From positions 62,001 to 126,000 of the forward strand of contig NZ_JTDN01000003.1 in assembly GCF_000802385.1 (NCBI RefSeq): a stretch of DNA of 64,000 nucleotides, read 5' to 3'. Shown here piece after piece: positions 17,550 to 27,805 of the stretch. Within the stretch, counting starts at the first letter, position 1. Each line of letters opens with the position of its first letter. The stretch comes from Croceibacterium mercuriale (lineage in GTDB: Bacteria > Pseudomonadota > Alphaproteobacteria > Sphingomonadales > Sphingomonadaceae). The position numbers and the translations under genes are program-made. The notes under the pieces were generated by a model. It did no database searches and had not been told where the DNA came from. It worked only from the letters and a program-made list of their open reading frames with translations.

Positions 17550-19091
17550 TCAGGCCGCGTCGGCTCTGGAATATTTGTGGTGCTCGCTTTCGTTCACTCG
17601 TTTTTGGTCTGTGCCGACGATTAGCTCCGCCTCCCGCACATGATCCACGAACTCACGGAAGGCGCCGGTTTCTAAGTCCACTGCAACCGCATCGAAATGC
17701 GCCCACTCCGTGTTGCCCAGCTTTACATGTTTTTCGATCATCCGGGCGCCTGCCGCAACCGCCAACTGGCTAGCTAACCAGCCAAAATCGTGGCTGGAAT
17801 AGCCGGGTACAATGCGCGGATCGTGCTGCGACAGATCGTGATAATGGCGCACCACGCCGACGTCACAATCATGCAACGGAGTAGGATAAGCGCTATTGCA
17901 CTGCAGCATGTAGAAGGTCGACATGCCTGCAAAGTTTTCCAGCACCCAACGCTCGTAGCGTTCATCTGTCATTCCGGTCGAGAGAATCAATCCTTTAGAA
18001 TAGTTGCGCCCGACGAACTCAAGATAGTTCCGGTGCTCGGAGATTGTTGAAGGTAGTTTGATCATACAAGGATCGAACTGAAGCATGAACTGAAAGCTTT
18101 GCTGATCCAGCAATGAGGCAAACCAACCGATCTCCAACTCTTGACACAGGCCGTCCAGAAAGTTGAAGTCATCAGCGCTCAATTCCAGCGCGTGACGATA
18201 GTCGCGGAAGGTTGGACCAAACGGTGAGCGGTAGGGACTGGCGAGCTGCTCGGGCGTGTAGAATGTCTCTACGTCGCGCTTCTGCACCTTTACGAAATCG
18301 GCGCCGCCAGCCTTGGCCGAACGGACCATGCGCTCCAGACGGCCGCGATCGCCGAAATGATTGGTGGTAAGTTCCGCAATTATGTCGACGTGCAAGCCTT
18401 CGCGCTTGCGATTGCCTTCAGCCTTGGCAACGCGGCGGCTCAATCGTTCATTCAACTGGTCAGGGCTTAGTGCACTGAAGGGACGATGGCCGACATGCTC
18501 AATCTCGATCTCGCTGCCGCGTGCAAAGTAGAGTGCATTTAGCAGGAAGAACTCTTGAATGGAGATCTTGGCGCTCTTCTCGGCCTCGCTGCTGGAGGAG
18601 AAGTCATGTGTGATCGCACTGGAATAGCCGGTTTCGGTCGAGAAATCGAACCCGACCATGTAAACCTTCTGCGTCCTACCGCGCTGGCGGGCCATCAACC
18701 GTGCGATCTTCAACGCGGTAAGGAACATCACATCCTCAACCACCAGATCATCCGAGAGGAAGCGCTGCATCACCAAGTCGCTGCTCTCTTGCGTCTGCGG
18801 GACGTAGGGCACGCGTACCTGTGGCGTTGCCACCGGCACTAGGTCGCTGGACGTGATATACAGGCGCGAGCGCCATCCATTGACCTTCAGCGCATCTGCC
18901 ACCCAATCGGCATGGAACACTGTTATGTCGGCTGGCGCAATAGCTTCCGCATCGTTGATTGCGATCACCGTGCCGCGATCGAACACGTCGCCTTCAATCT
19001 GATCGGCTGAGGCGCCCTTACCCAGGATGAAGATCGTATCGGTGCCGTATGTCGACGCGATGTCGCCGAGCCGGGTCGAGATATCCGCCAT
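17550..19091 (-). CDS. NeuB-type nonulosonic acid synthase fused to an N-terminal GT42/DUF115-like domain
   Basis: A 513-residue two-domain protein. Residues about 18-205 form a Rossmann-like domain: FILGKGASAD, VIAIND, VFHADW, then FLTALKIARLM and VYMVGFDFS. This matches the general pattern of GT42/DUF115 proteins. Residues about 233-513 are a NeuB TIM barrel: IIAELTTNHFGDRGRLERMV, FVKVQKRD, LILSTGM, LQCNSAYPTP, and GYSSHDFGW with MIEKHVKLG. NeuB condenses phosphoenolpyruvate with a hexosamine to make a nine-carbon acid. The usual C-terminal SAF (antifreeze-like) domain is missing. ATG 19091 gives the domain start; the gene overlaps the upstream IMPase gene by 74 bases, so a later start is possible. 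Confidence 0.8.
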   Translation of the reverse strand: MADISTRLGDIASTYGTDTIFILGKGASADQIEGDVFDRGTVIAINDAEAIAPADITVFHADWVADALKVNGWRSRLYITSSDLVPVATPQVRVPYVPQTQESSDLVMQRFLSDDLVVEDVMFLTALKIARLMARQRGRTQKVYMVGFDFSTETGYSSAITHDFSSSSEAEKSAKISIQEFFLLNALYFARGSEIEIEHVGHRPFSALSPDQLNERLSRRVAKAEGNRKREGLHVDIIAELTTNHFGDRGRLERMVRSAKAGGADFVKVQKRDVETFYTPEQLASPYRSPFGPTFRDYRHALELSADDFNFLDGLCQELEIGWFASLLDQQSFQFMLQFDPCMIKLPSTISEHRNYLEFVGRNYSKGLILSTGMTDERYERWVLENFAGMSTFYMLQCNSAYPTPLHDCDVGVVRHYHDLSQHDPRIVPGYSSHDFGWLASQLAVAAGARMIEKHVKLGNTEWAHFDAVAVDLETGAFREFVDHVREAELIVGTDQKRVNESEHHKYSRADAA

Positions 19092-19719
19092 TAAAAGCTT
19101 CTCCATTGATCTCGATGTCGCAGCCATGTTCCGCCGCGAGCATAATACCAGGCAGCAGGTCCCATACGTAAGCCCCACGAGGGTTCAGGAACCTGGTGTA
19201 GGCGCCGCGCACCACGTTGTAGAGGTTGTACACGGCACAGCCGATTATCCGGAACTCGCCATCAGCTTCAAGCGCCTCACGGACGTTGTCATCGATAGTG
19301 GAGGAAAGACCGGTGATGCGGCTGTGCAGCTTGGGAATGCCATCCCCCGTTACTAGCCGCTCACTTAGTTCAGGCATCAGGAGCATCGAGCCCAAATGGG
19401 TGCCATGGTCCCACACGCTAATGCCGGTGCCCCATTCCTTGAGGCCAGCGGCGAAGTTCTCCGTCCCATCAATCGGATCAACAATGACGAACAGTCCATC
19501 GTCCAGACGCTGAGCGGGCAGGATGCGCTCTTCAGACAGCAGGATGGCATCAGGTAGATGCTCGGCCATCGCCTCTTCCACCAGAGACTCGACATAGAGG
19601 TCACCCGCGGTCACCAACGAGCCGTCGGGCTTCTCGACGACGTCAGTACGCCCGGCAAGGATTTTAGGGAGCGCACCTTCGATAATGTCACCAAGCTGGT
19701 GAAGCCATTGCGGAATCAA
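19018..19719 (-). CDS. Inositol-monophosphatase-family phosphatase
   Basis: A 233-residue metal-dependent phosphatase. LLSEER supplies the first metal-binding acid, FVIVDPIDGTENFAAGLKEW is the WVDPIDGT signature, and AYVWDLLPGIMLAAEHG is the C-terminal WD...A motif. It lies immediately upstream of the NeuB-type gene with overlapping frames and probably shares its transcript. A role in removing phosphate from a pathway intermediate (for example a sugar phosphate made before or after the NeuB step) is an inference; CysQ-like or inositol phosphatase activity cannot be excluded. Confidence 0.85.
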   Translation of the reverse strand: MIPQWLHQLGDIIEGALPKILAGRTDVVEKPDGSLVTAGDLYVESLVEEAMAEHLPDAILLSEERILPAQRLDDGLFVIVDPIDGTENFAAGLKEWGTGISVWDHGTHLGSMLLMPELSERLVTGDGIPKLHSRITGLSSTIDDNVREALEADGEFRIIGCAVYNLYNVVRGAYTRFLNPRGAYVWDLLPGIMLAAEHGCDIEINGEAFNGGYLDPARRHRVDIRHRYDLHPG

Positions 19720-21044
19720 ATGACACTCCTGTCAGCTCTGCTACGTAACCTCCTGTAGCTGGCTACGCTGCATCGCACAATGGCATGCCACATTTTAGTG
19801 AGCAACTTTTGTGAGGCGCGCGTTGCGTGCCCGCTTGTCCTTCTGGGTTTCAGCAGCCGGCCATGCTGTGTACAAACCCGCCTGCGGGGCTCGAAGGTGC
19901 AGAAACAGCGCGTAGTATCTTCCGCAATCTTCCGGAAGACGATGTATCTCACGGGCGGCTTTACGCTCCCATCGGCAAACATTCGGGTCAGAGAAAGTTC
20001 CTTGCATATCGGTTGATCGCCATCGGTTGCCTTCAAGGTTTGGCTTTGGAGCTCATAATAGTGCCTGCTCATAAGTTATGCTTGGAGAAAGACATTGTTG
20101 CCAGCTATCACGTCGGTCAGTGACCGACTAAGTCTGGTCCAAAGAAGGGTGCGGGTAGGGCGATCGACCTTATAAGGACCACCGAGTTCGTCTGCCGCCT
20201 GACCTACCAGCCGGCTAATCGTTCGGCGCCCCCGCCCAAGGCATCGAAGCAGCTGATTAGAGGCTCCTGAGCTCAGCACACCAACATGCACACGCACAAC
20301 GCTCGTTGGCACGTGCGCGGTACCTCGACGTAGCTACGTTCGAGACTGGAACCATTGCGCTCAGCGTAGGGCGTATCCATCCACAACCTCATGGCGTCAG
20401 CGGTGGTCAGCAGCAAGCTTAGTCATCATGATAAGCTTCGTATCTTTCAAAGCGCGAAAAGATGTCGAGGGCGCGGGCAATAAGCTTATTTGCCTCGCCT
20501 GCGGCGAGCCTCTCAAGCCCCTCGCGTCCGCCGGAAGAGCCAGTCAATCGTCTTAAAGAAGAATGACTGTCGGTGCCGAGCCGCTATATAACGCACAAAG
20601 AGATTTGCACGTTAAGCGATAATCCGCAAATAAGATCACCCGCACTGGCAGCCTGATCATCCTTGACCTGCCGAGGATTGGTGACCCTTCCCCCCTTGGT
20701 GCATCATCCTAATCAGTAGCGGTGAATGGCAGACGGCGTATGCGCCGCAGCCTTTCGGGCGGCGAGCACAGCAAGGTGCTTCGATCTTCTTTCGGCCGGG
20801 CCGCTGGGGCGACATCACAAAGTGGCTTGTCACCCCACCTCCGGATTGCCGGCAAGTGGACAATCTGACCGCGCCAGCTATGGAGCGAACTCCTGCCGCG
20901 ATCGTGCATTGCCGACCGCCGCATGTCGCGGCCGGATAGTACGCAAAAGAATTTGATGCGAAGACTATGCCGACCTACCCTGTCCCGTTCACATAACGGG
21001 AGCCCGCTGATTGGTAGATCGTGCCACCATGGAGATAGTAGACT
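19720..21044. other. Long gene-poor stretch
   Basis: About 1.3 kb without a recognisable gene. Small minus-strand frames around 20076-20312 and 20657-20924 have no known motifs. No IS ends, tRNA or hairpin terminator were recognised. It separates the minus-strand NeuB/IMPase pair from the plus-strand SGNH gene and must hold the promoters of both. Confidence 0.4.
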
Positions 21045-21878
21045 TTGAGGCGCTGGATCATTGCAGTTGCGGTGGCGACTTGTGCATTTCTCGGAACGGA
21101 AGGCTTAGCGCGCCTTGCCTTCGATTTCCCGCTTTACGCGGCGGATCAACGGCTCGGCTATTGGCCGCGCCCGAATCAACGGGGTACCTTTCTGTTCGTC
21201 AATGATTGGGCCTTCAACGAACATAGCCTCGGCGTGGCACAGCCGTTTGCGCCGTCCAATCGTATGGATATCCTGCTCGTCGGCGATAGTCTGGTCTATG
21301 GTGGCAACGAACTTAAGCAGGCCGAAAAGTTGGGGCCGCTGATCGCCGAGCAGAGCGGCTGGTCTGTCTGGCCGGCGGCAGCCGGCAGCTGGGGACTGCA
21401 GAACGAGCTTGAGTTCCTGCGTCGCCATCCGGACTTGGTCAAGGGCAGCGATGCCATCGTGGTCGTAGTCAATTCAGGTGACCTCACGGCACCTTCGGCG
21501 TGGAAGTCGCCGCATTCTCATCCGCTAGAGCGCCCGCGCTTGTACCTACCCTATCTCTTTAATCGTTACGTTCGGAAGGTACGAGCGCCGTCGACATCGC
21601 CCTTGCCCGTTCCGGAGCTAGACGTATTTGACGAGTGGGCCCGGTTCGTGGCCCACACGGACGTTCCAATCCTACTGGTGGCCTACTCTTCCTCCTCGGA
21701 AAGGCACCAGGAATGTCGCTGGTTGCCGCTCAAGTATCGCAAGACCACGCCGACGTTCTGTTACGACGCGGGTAAGCGCGGCGGCGATGGGCTGTTCCGG
21801 GACGCTATTCACCCCAGCGTGTTAGGCAATCGCTTGTTTGCCCGCTGGATCGTTCGGCGGCTGAGCGGTGCCGTCTAG
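21045..21878 (+). CDS. Exported SGNH/GDSL-type hydrolase
   Basis: A 277-residue protein with an N-terminal hydrophobic signal or anchor (RRWIIAVAVATCAFLGTEGLA). ILLVGDSLVYGG is the block I nucleophile motif (Ser in GDS), VVVVNSGD may be block III, and DAIHPSVLGN supplies the Asp-x-x-His of block V. Such proteins add or remove O-acetyl groups on polysaccharides, which would fit this locus. The frame begins at TTG 21045, preceded by GGAGATAG; no upstream start is possible because a stop codon lies at 21039. Confidence 0.75.
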   Translation: MRRWIIAVAVATCAFLGTEGLARLAFDFPLYAADQRLGYWPRPNQRGTFLFVNDWAFNEHSLGVAQPFAPSNRMDILLVGDSLVYGGNELKQAEKLGPLIAEQSGWSVWPAAAGSWGLQNELEFLRRHPDLVKGSDAIVVVVNSGDLTAPSAWKSPHSHPLERPRLYLPYLFNRYVRKVRAPSTSPLPVPELDVFDEWARFVAHTDVPILLVAYSSSSERHQECRWLPLKYRKTTPTFCYDAGKRGGDGLFRDAIHPSVLGNRLFARWIVRRLSGAV

Positions 21879-22216
21879 TCAGAATTGTCTGCCGTCGCGC
21901 AGTGCCGCAAGAACCACGCCGGTAGAGCGAGTGCATCCTCCAAGTTGCAGGCGCGGAGGCATCGGACGTACGGTTCTGCTGCGGGGTTGATCGTTGGCTA
22001 CCCATTTTCACGCATAAAGTGCCGCCCGCTCGCAGAGGAAGCCCTTTTCAGCGGGCGTCAGCGGTCTGAATTGCAGGGAAGGGGACGACAACGAGGCCTA
22101 TAATAAGCCGGTCGTTTCCCTCAGTTAATCGTGCGGTGGATTCATCAGCACAAAGGAAGCAGGTTTGAGGCCGGCGGCTGAATGCCTCATTGGGGGCAAA
22201 GCAGAATCGGTTCGTG
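21879..22216. other. Short gene-free stretch
   Basis: About 340 bases between the SGNH gene and an IS110-derived segment. Nothing recognisable on either strand. Confidence 0.35.
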
Positions 22217-22431
22217 AACGTACGTTCTCGTGACTGCCATCTGGGACGCTGGCCGAGTTTACTCCTTCGCCGGTCGCGAGGCCAGCGGTTGTATTGCCTT
22301 GGCGGGTGTGCCGCGGACGCCTGATCGACGACGATTGATCACGCTCTCATCCGCGGGTTGGTTACCGCACTACCCGTATCCGTCGCTGGGCCTATCCCCC
22401 CGTCTAAGCTCGGGCGCCGGACGAACCTGCC
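22217..22431 (+). repeat. Inverted-copy repeat, left copy (non-coding end of an IS110-type element)
   Basis: About 215 bases that recur, inverted and nearly identical, at 36735-36949. The copy starts AACGTACGTTCT and ends ACGAACCTGCC. It lies just beyond the 3' end of the IS110 transposase remnant at 22540-23205. The segment TGCCTTGGCGGGTGTGCCGC (about 22296) also reappears, inverted and imperfect, at about 22455-22500, so the region can fold back on itself. Confidence 0.8.
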
Positions 22432-22539
22432 CCACCGTACGCCGTGGATTGCCCATCACAGTCGGGTGCCCGCGGCACGCCGGCCAAGGCTATGCAGTTG
22501 GTGCGCTGGCGCCTCCTTTCGTAGCCGCTGCCGAGGGGA

Positions 22540-23205
22540 TTAACCCGCCACCGCAGGCGACACCCGCCTGGCGATATCCCATGCATAGCCCATCAGTTCG
22601 CGAGCGATCGCTGTCGTCACCTTCGGCTGAGGTTTGCCGGCAGCCGACAGGCGGCGAAAGCGCTGGCATAATCGCACCTGGGCCTTCCAGCCTATCGCCT
22701 GAATCTCGTCCGGCAAGTCTGCGATCCGTTCACGCTATCGCCGCTTCTCGCGTGCTGGCAATCGATACGACCATCCCGCCTCGATCAGCGTGGTGCGCGC
22801 CTGAGCATTTCCCGCACACGTGATGCGGCCGCGCTGGGGCCGGGCACCGCTGGAGTGCTCCGACGGCACCAAACCGACATACGCCATCAACTGCTTGGGA
22901 TTGTCGAAACGGGTAAGATCGCCAACCTCGGCGATCAGCGTCGCCGCACAGCGGTAACGACGTCAGATTGAGGGCACCAGCCGAATGGTAGCTGCAGATC
23001 GTCGGATGAGGGAAGGGACGTCGAGCCGCTGATGAGCGCAACGTCTGCTATCCTGCAGGTGCAACTCACGCCGTTCCAGCAATTCATGATCGCTGCTAGC
23101 CGTGCCCAAAAGCTGCAACCCAGTTTCGCCCGTTAAACGGCGTTTTAGCGCAACCTCTCGCTGCCGATGGTAGAACAATGGCAAGCTCAATCAGTCGACG
23201 TGTTC
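22540..23205 (-). pseudogene. IS110-family transposase remnant (C-terminal half)
   Basis: Read on the minus strand, shifted frames give LAEVGDLTRFDNPKQLMAYV, GLVPSEHSSG, RGRITCAGNAQARTTLIEAG and then WKAQVRLCQRFRRLSAAGK and TAIARELMGYAWDIARRV before a TAA at 22540. These are the transposase_20 and C-terminal segments of IS110/IS1111 enzymes. The region upstream of 23040 is more decayed and the RuvC-like N-terminal domain was not found. Frameshifts mean it is not functional. Confidence 0.75.
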
Positions 23206-23875
23206 AACCACGGGTCTACGCACTTCAAGTCAACGTCTGCATAGGAGCGACGCACGTAGGTGACAGTCTCACAGCGATATAAAGCAGAATACAAAAAGCG
23301 AAAAGAATCGATGGTATGTTATGCTTAAACAAAGGTCATAGCTACAGTGCACGACTTCGAAGTTTTGCGCTGCCAGAAAGTCTCAATCTTCACGGGGTGA
23401 AGTAATTCCTGCGAAGTCAGAAGACTCCCGGCCTAAAACCGCGACTCGTGCGAACACTTCCTGCACTTTCTCCTGTAGCTCATGTTAGAAACTCGTTCGA
23501 ATAGATGGTGCTTGGAATGAAATAAGTAACAAAACGTTCCCCTAATGATCTTAGTCATGCTTCACCTTCTTTCTTATCATCTACGGCGTTTGATAGCCTT
23601 GCTATACCAACGCAAGGTTGTTCCGATTGCTAGCGTTCTGCGATCTTAGTCGATCGCAGAACTCAACCGGAAACGCGATTAGCTTTTTCTACTATGGCGC
23701 ACTGCGAACGTCCAAAAAGAAAAAAATCGGTTAGAATAGAGAGATTGGACCAGATCTCCATGCTTGCAGCAAGGAGGCATCAGCGCCGGTGCAAAGGATT
23801 GATAAGGGACCGGGATACCTGCTCGGCTAGCTAGAGATCGTCATGATCGCGGGCCGGCATTTCGCAATGTTCAAA
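23206..23875. other. AT-richer gene-poor stretch
   Basis: About 670 bases between two IS remnants, noticeably richer in A and T than the surroundings. No open frame of interest and no repeats recognised. Confidence 0.35.
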
Positions 23876-25027
23876 TCACCCCTCAGGTCATGACGGCTAG
23901 GTTAACCGCACTAGCCCGAGGGCTTTGCAAGAAGCAAGATTGATCTACCCAGCGGTCACTACAACAGCACCTCGGGAATTAGCGGCTCCTCTGAATGGCC
24001 GCGGGCGCCCGCGCAGGCGAGGAGGCGATCCCTGCATGCGAGTGCGGTGGGCTGCAGAGCCGGATTGCCGAGCGTCAGCGCCTAGTCGGCAACAAGACGA
24101 TAGAAGCCAAGATCCTGCGGGAGGCTGTGTCCCGAGTCGAAGGCCAAAAACTCCTCTTTCGCTGAAATTTATTGCTAGGGGACTACCGGTGAGTGCCGTG
24201 GCCGAGGCCCCGGGCATCTGTCGGCAGCACCTGTCCGCCTTGCACGACCTGCCACCTCCACGCGGGCGACCGTCACTGCCTGATGGCGAGCTGGTCTGCG
24301 ACATCCGCATCCTGATCGCCGATCGGCCCATCTATGGCTATCGCAGCGCCCATGCCCTGCTGTGCGGCAGGCGCCCACGACCAAATGCACAGCGCCCGAT
24401 CCCAGCGGGTCTACCGGGTTATGAAGGTGCATTGCCTCTGGTGCATTGCCTCAGCGCAAACAGGGCAGCGGCGCAATGAAGGTCGTGTCGCCGTGGATCG
24501 CCATAACACTCGCTGGTGCTCTGACGCTCTGGAGATCGCCTGCGACAATGGCGAGAAGGTGCGCACCGCCTCCACGCTCGAATCTTGTGATCTCAAAGCG
24601 ATGGCACACGTTGCGATCACTGACGGCATCACTGCCAAAGAAATTCGCGGTCTGATAGTCGCCACCATCGAGCAACGCTCCGCCGCTGGGGAGCGGCTAG
24701 CTGGGCCTATCAAATGGCTCACCAACGATGGCAGGCCTTACGTCACCGATGACACCCGCCGCTTCGCTCGCGGCATCGGCCTGGTACCGGAGATGACGCC
24801 GGTCAGCTCACCCCCATCGAGCGGCATGGCGGACGCCTTCTCGGCATCGTCAAGCGCGACTATGTCCGCGTGAACTTCGGGCGCAGTGCGTGCACCGTCC
24901 GCAAACAGCTGCCTCTCTGGCTCACCCATCACACCGAGGTCCCCCCGCAAAAGGCTCCGGGCCCCCGGGGCACACCGCGAGTACATCATTCGGCCCCACG
25001 AGACCTCGTCAGGCGATTAGGGCGCAA
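23876..25027 (+). mobile_element. IS3-family, IS2-group element, copy B (decayed)
   Basis: Diverged relative of the element at 10524-11824, in the opposite orientation. An OrfA piece reads IAERQRLVGNKTIEAKILRE at about 24060-24130; OrfB pieces follow in several frames (ICRQHLSALHDLPPPR; NTRWCSDALEIACDNGEKV; DDTRRFARGIGLVPEMTPV). The right end GTCAGGCGATTAGGGCGCAA near 25027 matches the right end of copy A; the left end near 23876 (TCACCCCTCAGGTCATGAC) is less sure. It is about 150 bases shorter than copy A and has frameshifts and stops, so it is inactive. Confidence 0.7.
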
Positions 25028-25210
25028 CAACACCTTCTGCCTACCAGATGCACGATCTCAGGAGTTCATCACATTAGAGAAAAGGCTTGCCTCATCTGAT
25101 GCCGTCCGGCCTTTCCTGTCGAACTTCCAGCATCTAAGAGCCGCTTGAAAGGCAGCATGGTCAGTGCACTCATGCGCCATTGCAGCTCTGACAGCAGCGT
25201 GGAGAGAACG

Positions 25211-26137
25211 ATGTCGCAACTCTTGAATGCACGGCAAAGGGCCAAGGCGATGCTCCAACAAGTTAAAGGGTCTGCTCCGGTTACGGCGATCAAGCGAGCG
25301 CCGCAATATTGTGCCTGGAAGCTGGCGCCCCTGCAGGCAGGAGACTCATTTACGGTGGATTTATCTTTGCGCGTCGGCATGGGCGCGCTAATGGCCTATG
25401 CATTGCGAGTGGCACACTGGGCAGCGGAAAACCGGATGGCTCTTAAAGTTCGTGCTAGCTCCCCGCTTTACGGAGAGAGGCAGGATATCTTTCCACTTTA
25501 TTTCCTCTCGCGATTCGAGAGCGACGGCCGTGCGATCGGTACGCAACGACGAGAGTGGCTGCTCACCCGCGAGATTGCTTCGCACATCCCGCATGAAGCG
25601 GCCAAAGATTTATTCGCGACCCACTTCACACCAAACCAACGGCTAGCAGCGGAGATCGATGCAGCTTCTGGTGGGCGTGATTTCGATCTCTCAATTCACT
25701 TTCGTGGCACCGATAAATTCATGGAGACGGGGCTTACTGATGCACAGCTTATGCTAACTGCTCTGAAGCCGCACATGCCGAGCGCGCGAAACGTGTTCCT
25801 TGCGACAGATGACGCTAACTTCTCGGTGCTCGTGCGGCAAGCTTGGCCTGAAGTGACGTTCACGTCGTACGACCGGGGTGTCGTTATGCCTGGCAAGGCA
25901 AGGCATTTTTCTGCCATGTCACCCGAAGACAAGGCGTTGGAGGCATTGGTAAACATGTATGCTCTAGCGCGTGCGCCTCATTGCGTACGAACTATGTCTT
26001 ATATGTCGTCTTTCGTTGGACTTATCAGGCCGTCAGTTGGAACCACAACGATCAACGGCAAGATCGATGAAAACACCCCGTTTCCGGAACGTGACCTGCT
26101 GCTCCGCGAACGGGCCGCTGGCGGTGAAGGCGGCTGA
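25211..26137 (+). CDS. Fucosyltransferase-like (NodZ/O-fucosyltransferase fold) enzyme
   Basis: A 308-residue protein. The segment DLSIHFRGTDKF resembles the HxRRxDK peptide-binding/donor loop of alpha-1,6-fucosyltransferases and NodZ, and VFLATDDANFSVLVRQAWP matches the conserved ATDD segment that follows it. LSLRVGMGALMAYALRVAHW near the N-terminus is typical of the GT-B-like N-terminal domain. ATG 25211 is preceded by GGAGAG and preferred over the Met at 25145. It probably adds fucose or a similar deoxy sugar to the glycan. It is monocistronic, downstream of the IS2 copy B remnant. Confidence 0.6.
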   Translation: MSQLLNARQRAKAMLQQVKGSAPVTAIKRAPQYCAWKLAPLQAGDSFTVDLSLRVGMGALMAYALRVAHWAAENRMALKVRASSPLYGERQDIFPLYFLSRFESDGRAIGTQRREWLLTREIASHIPHEAAKDLFATHFTPNQRLAAEIDAASGGRDFDLSIHFRGTDKFMETGLTDAQLMLTALKPHMPSARNVFLATDDANFSVLVRQAWPEVTFTSYDRGVVMPGKARHFSAMSPEDKALEALVNMYALARAPHCVRTMSYMSSFVGLIRPSVGTTTINGKIDENTPFPERDLLLRERAAGGEGG

Positions 26138-26505
26138 CTACACCGAAGTTGAACCAATAGGTGCAGACTTGGTGTTGCTGACCCCTCCGGACTGGTGACT
26201 AGAGCGATTGAGCGCGACCAGGAAGGACGATGAGCCGGCGGGTGAACAGCCTCACACCGTTATCAATGTATGATAGCGTAGTGTAGGGACCAACTCTGCG
26301 CCTTAACAACCCAAGAGTTCATCACCTTCTCTCCGTCGACCTGCAGCCGAAAGGTAGTTTCCCCGATGTGACGTCATCACCTTAACGGCTGCGGCTCACA
26401 AACGCCGCGCAACGTTGCCTCGAGGATTGCTGTGACTGCACGCTCCCCCTAGTTCGCACCACGAGGATTGGCCGGTAGGATGGCAGATATCAAAATGAGG
26501 CGACA
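26138..26505. other. Intergenic stretch
   Basis: About 370 bases, no recognisable feature. It precedes a well-spaced GAGG ribosome-binding site for the gene at 26506. Confidence 0.35.
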
Positions 26506-26973
26506 ATGATAATTGTCCTATTGGGCGACCTGATCAGCAAGTTGGCAGCTAAGCGAAGCGAGAATAAGCATGCTCTTGAGGCCGCATCAAGGGCCGCAGA
26601 GGCAGATGTCGCTCGGACGAAACGGATAGAGAACTTGTGGCTCCTTGGAGTGGATGTGTTCACGGAGATCTTGGAAGAGACTAACTCTGCTCTTCAGGCT
26701 GCGAATAACGAAGCCTCCATCGTGGCAGCACTCGGCAAAAACCCGATTGGAGCCACCTGGCTTGGCAACCTGATCATCTATGATCCAGACGAAGATGCAC
26801 GCCCTGAGATGCTTACTGGAAAAGTGATCCTTACGGCAAAGGGGAAGGTGATCTTCATCCTCAGCCGAGCCGGGAAGCATATCAACCGCACAATGATGGA
26901 CCTCGACCAGGTCGACGCTGCCACTTGGCGCGCTTGGATCGCGGAGTTCCTCGCAGCCCACCTCCAGCAGTAG
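26506..26973 (+). CDS. Hypothetical protein
   Basis: A 155-residue protein that was not recognised. It begins with a short hydrophobic stretch (MIIVLLGDLISKLAA), then a charged, helical region up to about residue 75 and a probable alpha/beta part (GKVILTAKGKVIFILSRAGKH in two pieces). The ATG is preceded by GAGG at 5 bases, which supports a real gene. No neighbour suggests its role; it stands alone between the fucosyltransferase-like gene and an IS66 remnant. Confidence 0.5.
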   Translation: MIIVLLGDLISKLAAKRSENKHALEAASRAAEADVARTKRIENLWLLGVDVFTEILEETNSALQAANNEASIVAALGKNPIGATWLGNLIIYDPDEDARPEMLTGKVILTAKGKVIFILSRAGKHINRTMMDLDQVDAATWRAWIAEFLAAHLQQ

Positions 26974-27439
26974 CTCCGGAGTATTGTTGACCCGTATAGA
27001 TGTGGAGCGCCGTAAAGCCGAGCGTTCATAGGCGTAAGTGTTCATTCGCTCGGAGCCGCTCGAACGTCCCCTATGATCGTCGATTTGTCCGGATGCTGCG
27101 GTATTCTAAAGACGCCCGCGACCTGATCGGCGGTTCATCGTTTATCCCGCGTGAGGAACTAGTGTTTGTCACCTATGCTGCACAGCGGCTCGCGCAACCG
27201 AACCAAGAGCGGAGCACCGACCGCGGCTAACGCTAAGAGGAGGGAAGGTAGCTCTTGAATCTGCAGCACCAAGCTGGAGTTGCGCGCATGGACATATTGG
27301 CTGCCGGTATCGTGTTGTGCGCGGCTCATAAAGGTTGTCGCGACGCGTAGCGCCTGCATCGCGGAGCTTTGCTGCACGGTCGTGACGACCGCCTCCATGG
27401 TAAGCGGTGTTCTCAGGCCACGCGAGCGGCATGCCTGCC
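26974..27439. other. Gene-poor stretch next to IS66 remnant
   Basis: About 465 bases. A minus-strand frame continues from the IS66 remnant to 27159, but this part has no IS66 similarity. Nothing else seen. Confidence 0.3.
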
Positions 27440-27800
27440 ACGGCATGAGGCCATCCAGGGCCGTTGCAGGATGGCCTGCTGCAAGGCGGGCCAGCGTGCT
27501 GGCGAGCCAGGCTTGAGGATCAACGCCGTTCAGCTTGGCGGTTTCGATGAGCGAGGCGATCACCGCCCAGTGCTGGCCACCTTCGTCCGAGCCGGCGAAG
27601 AGCGCGTTCTTGCGGCCCAGCGCGAGCGGACGGATCGCTCGTTCGACCGTGTTTCTGTCGAGCTCGACCCGGCCGTCATCGAGGAAGCGGGTCAGCCCCT
27701 CCCAGCGGGTGAGCGCATAGCGGATCGCCTCGGCAAGGACGCTTTTGCGGCTCGCCTGGACAAAGACTCCTTCAGATCAGCCAGAGCGGTACCGGAAGAA
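27440..27800 (-). pseudogene. IS66 transposase TnpC, C-terminal remnant
   Basis: On the minus strand the sequence reads RYALTRWEGLTRFLDDGRVE, then NTVERAIRPLALGRKNALFA, GSDEGGQHWAVIASLIETAK and LNGVDPQAWLASTLARL, ending ALDGLMPW. This is the conserved C-terminal part of IS66 TnpC including the catalytic Glu region. A frameshift lies near 27735 and everything upstream is missing. It cannot be matched to the IS66 end at the left edge because different parts of the element are preserved. Confidence 0.8.
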
Positions 27801-27805
27801 CAAGG

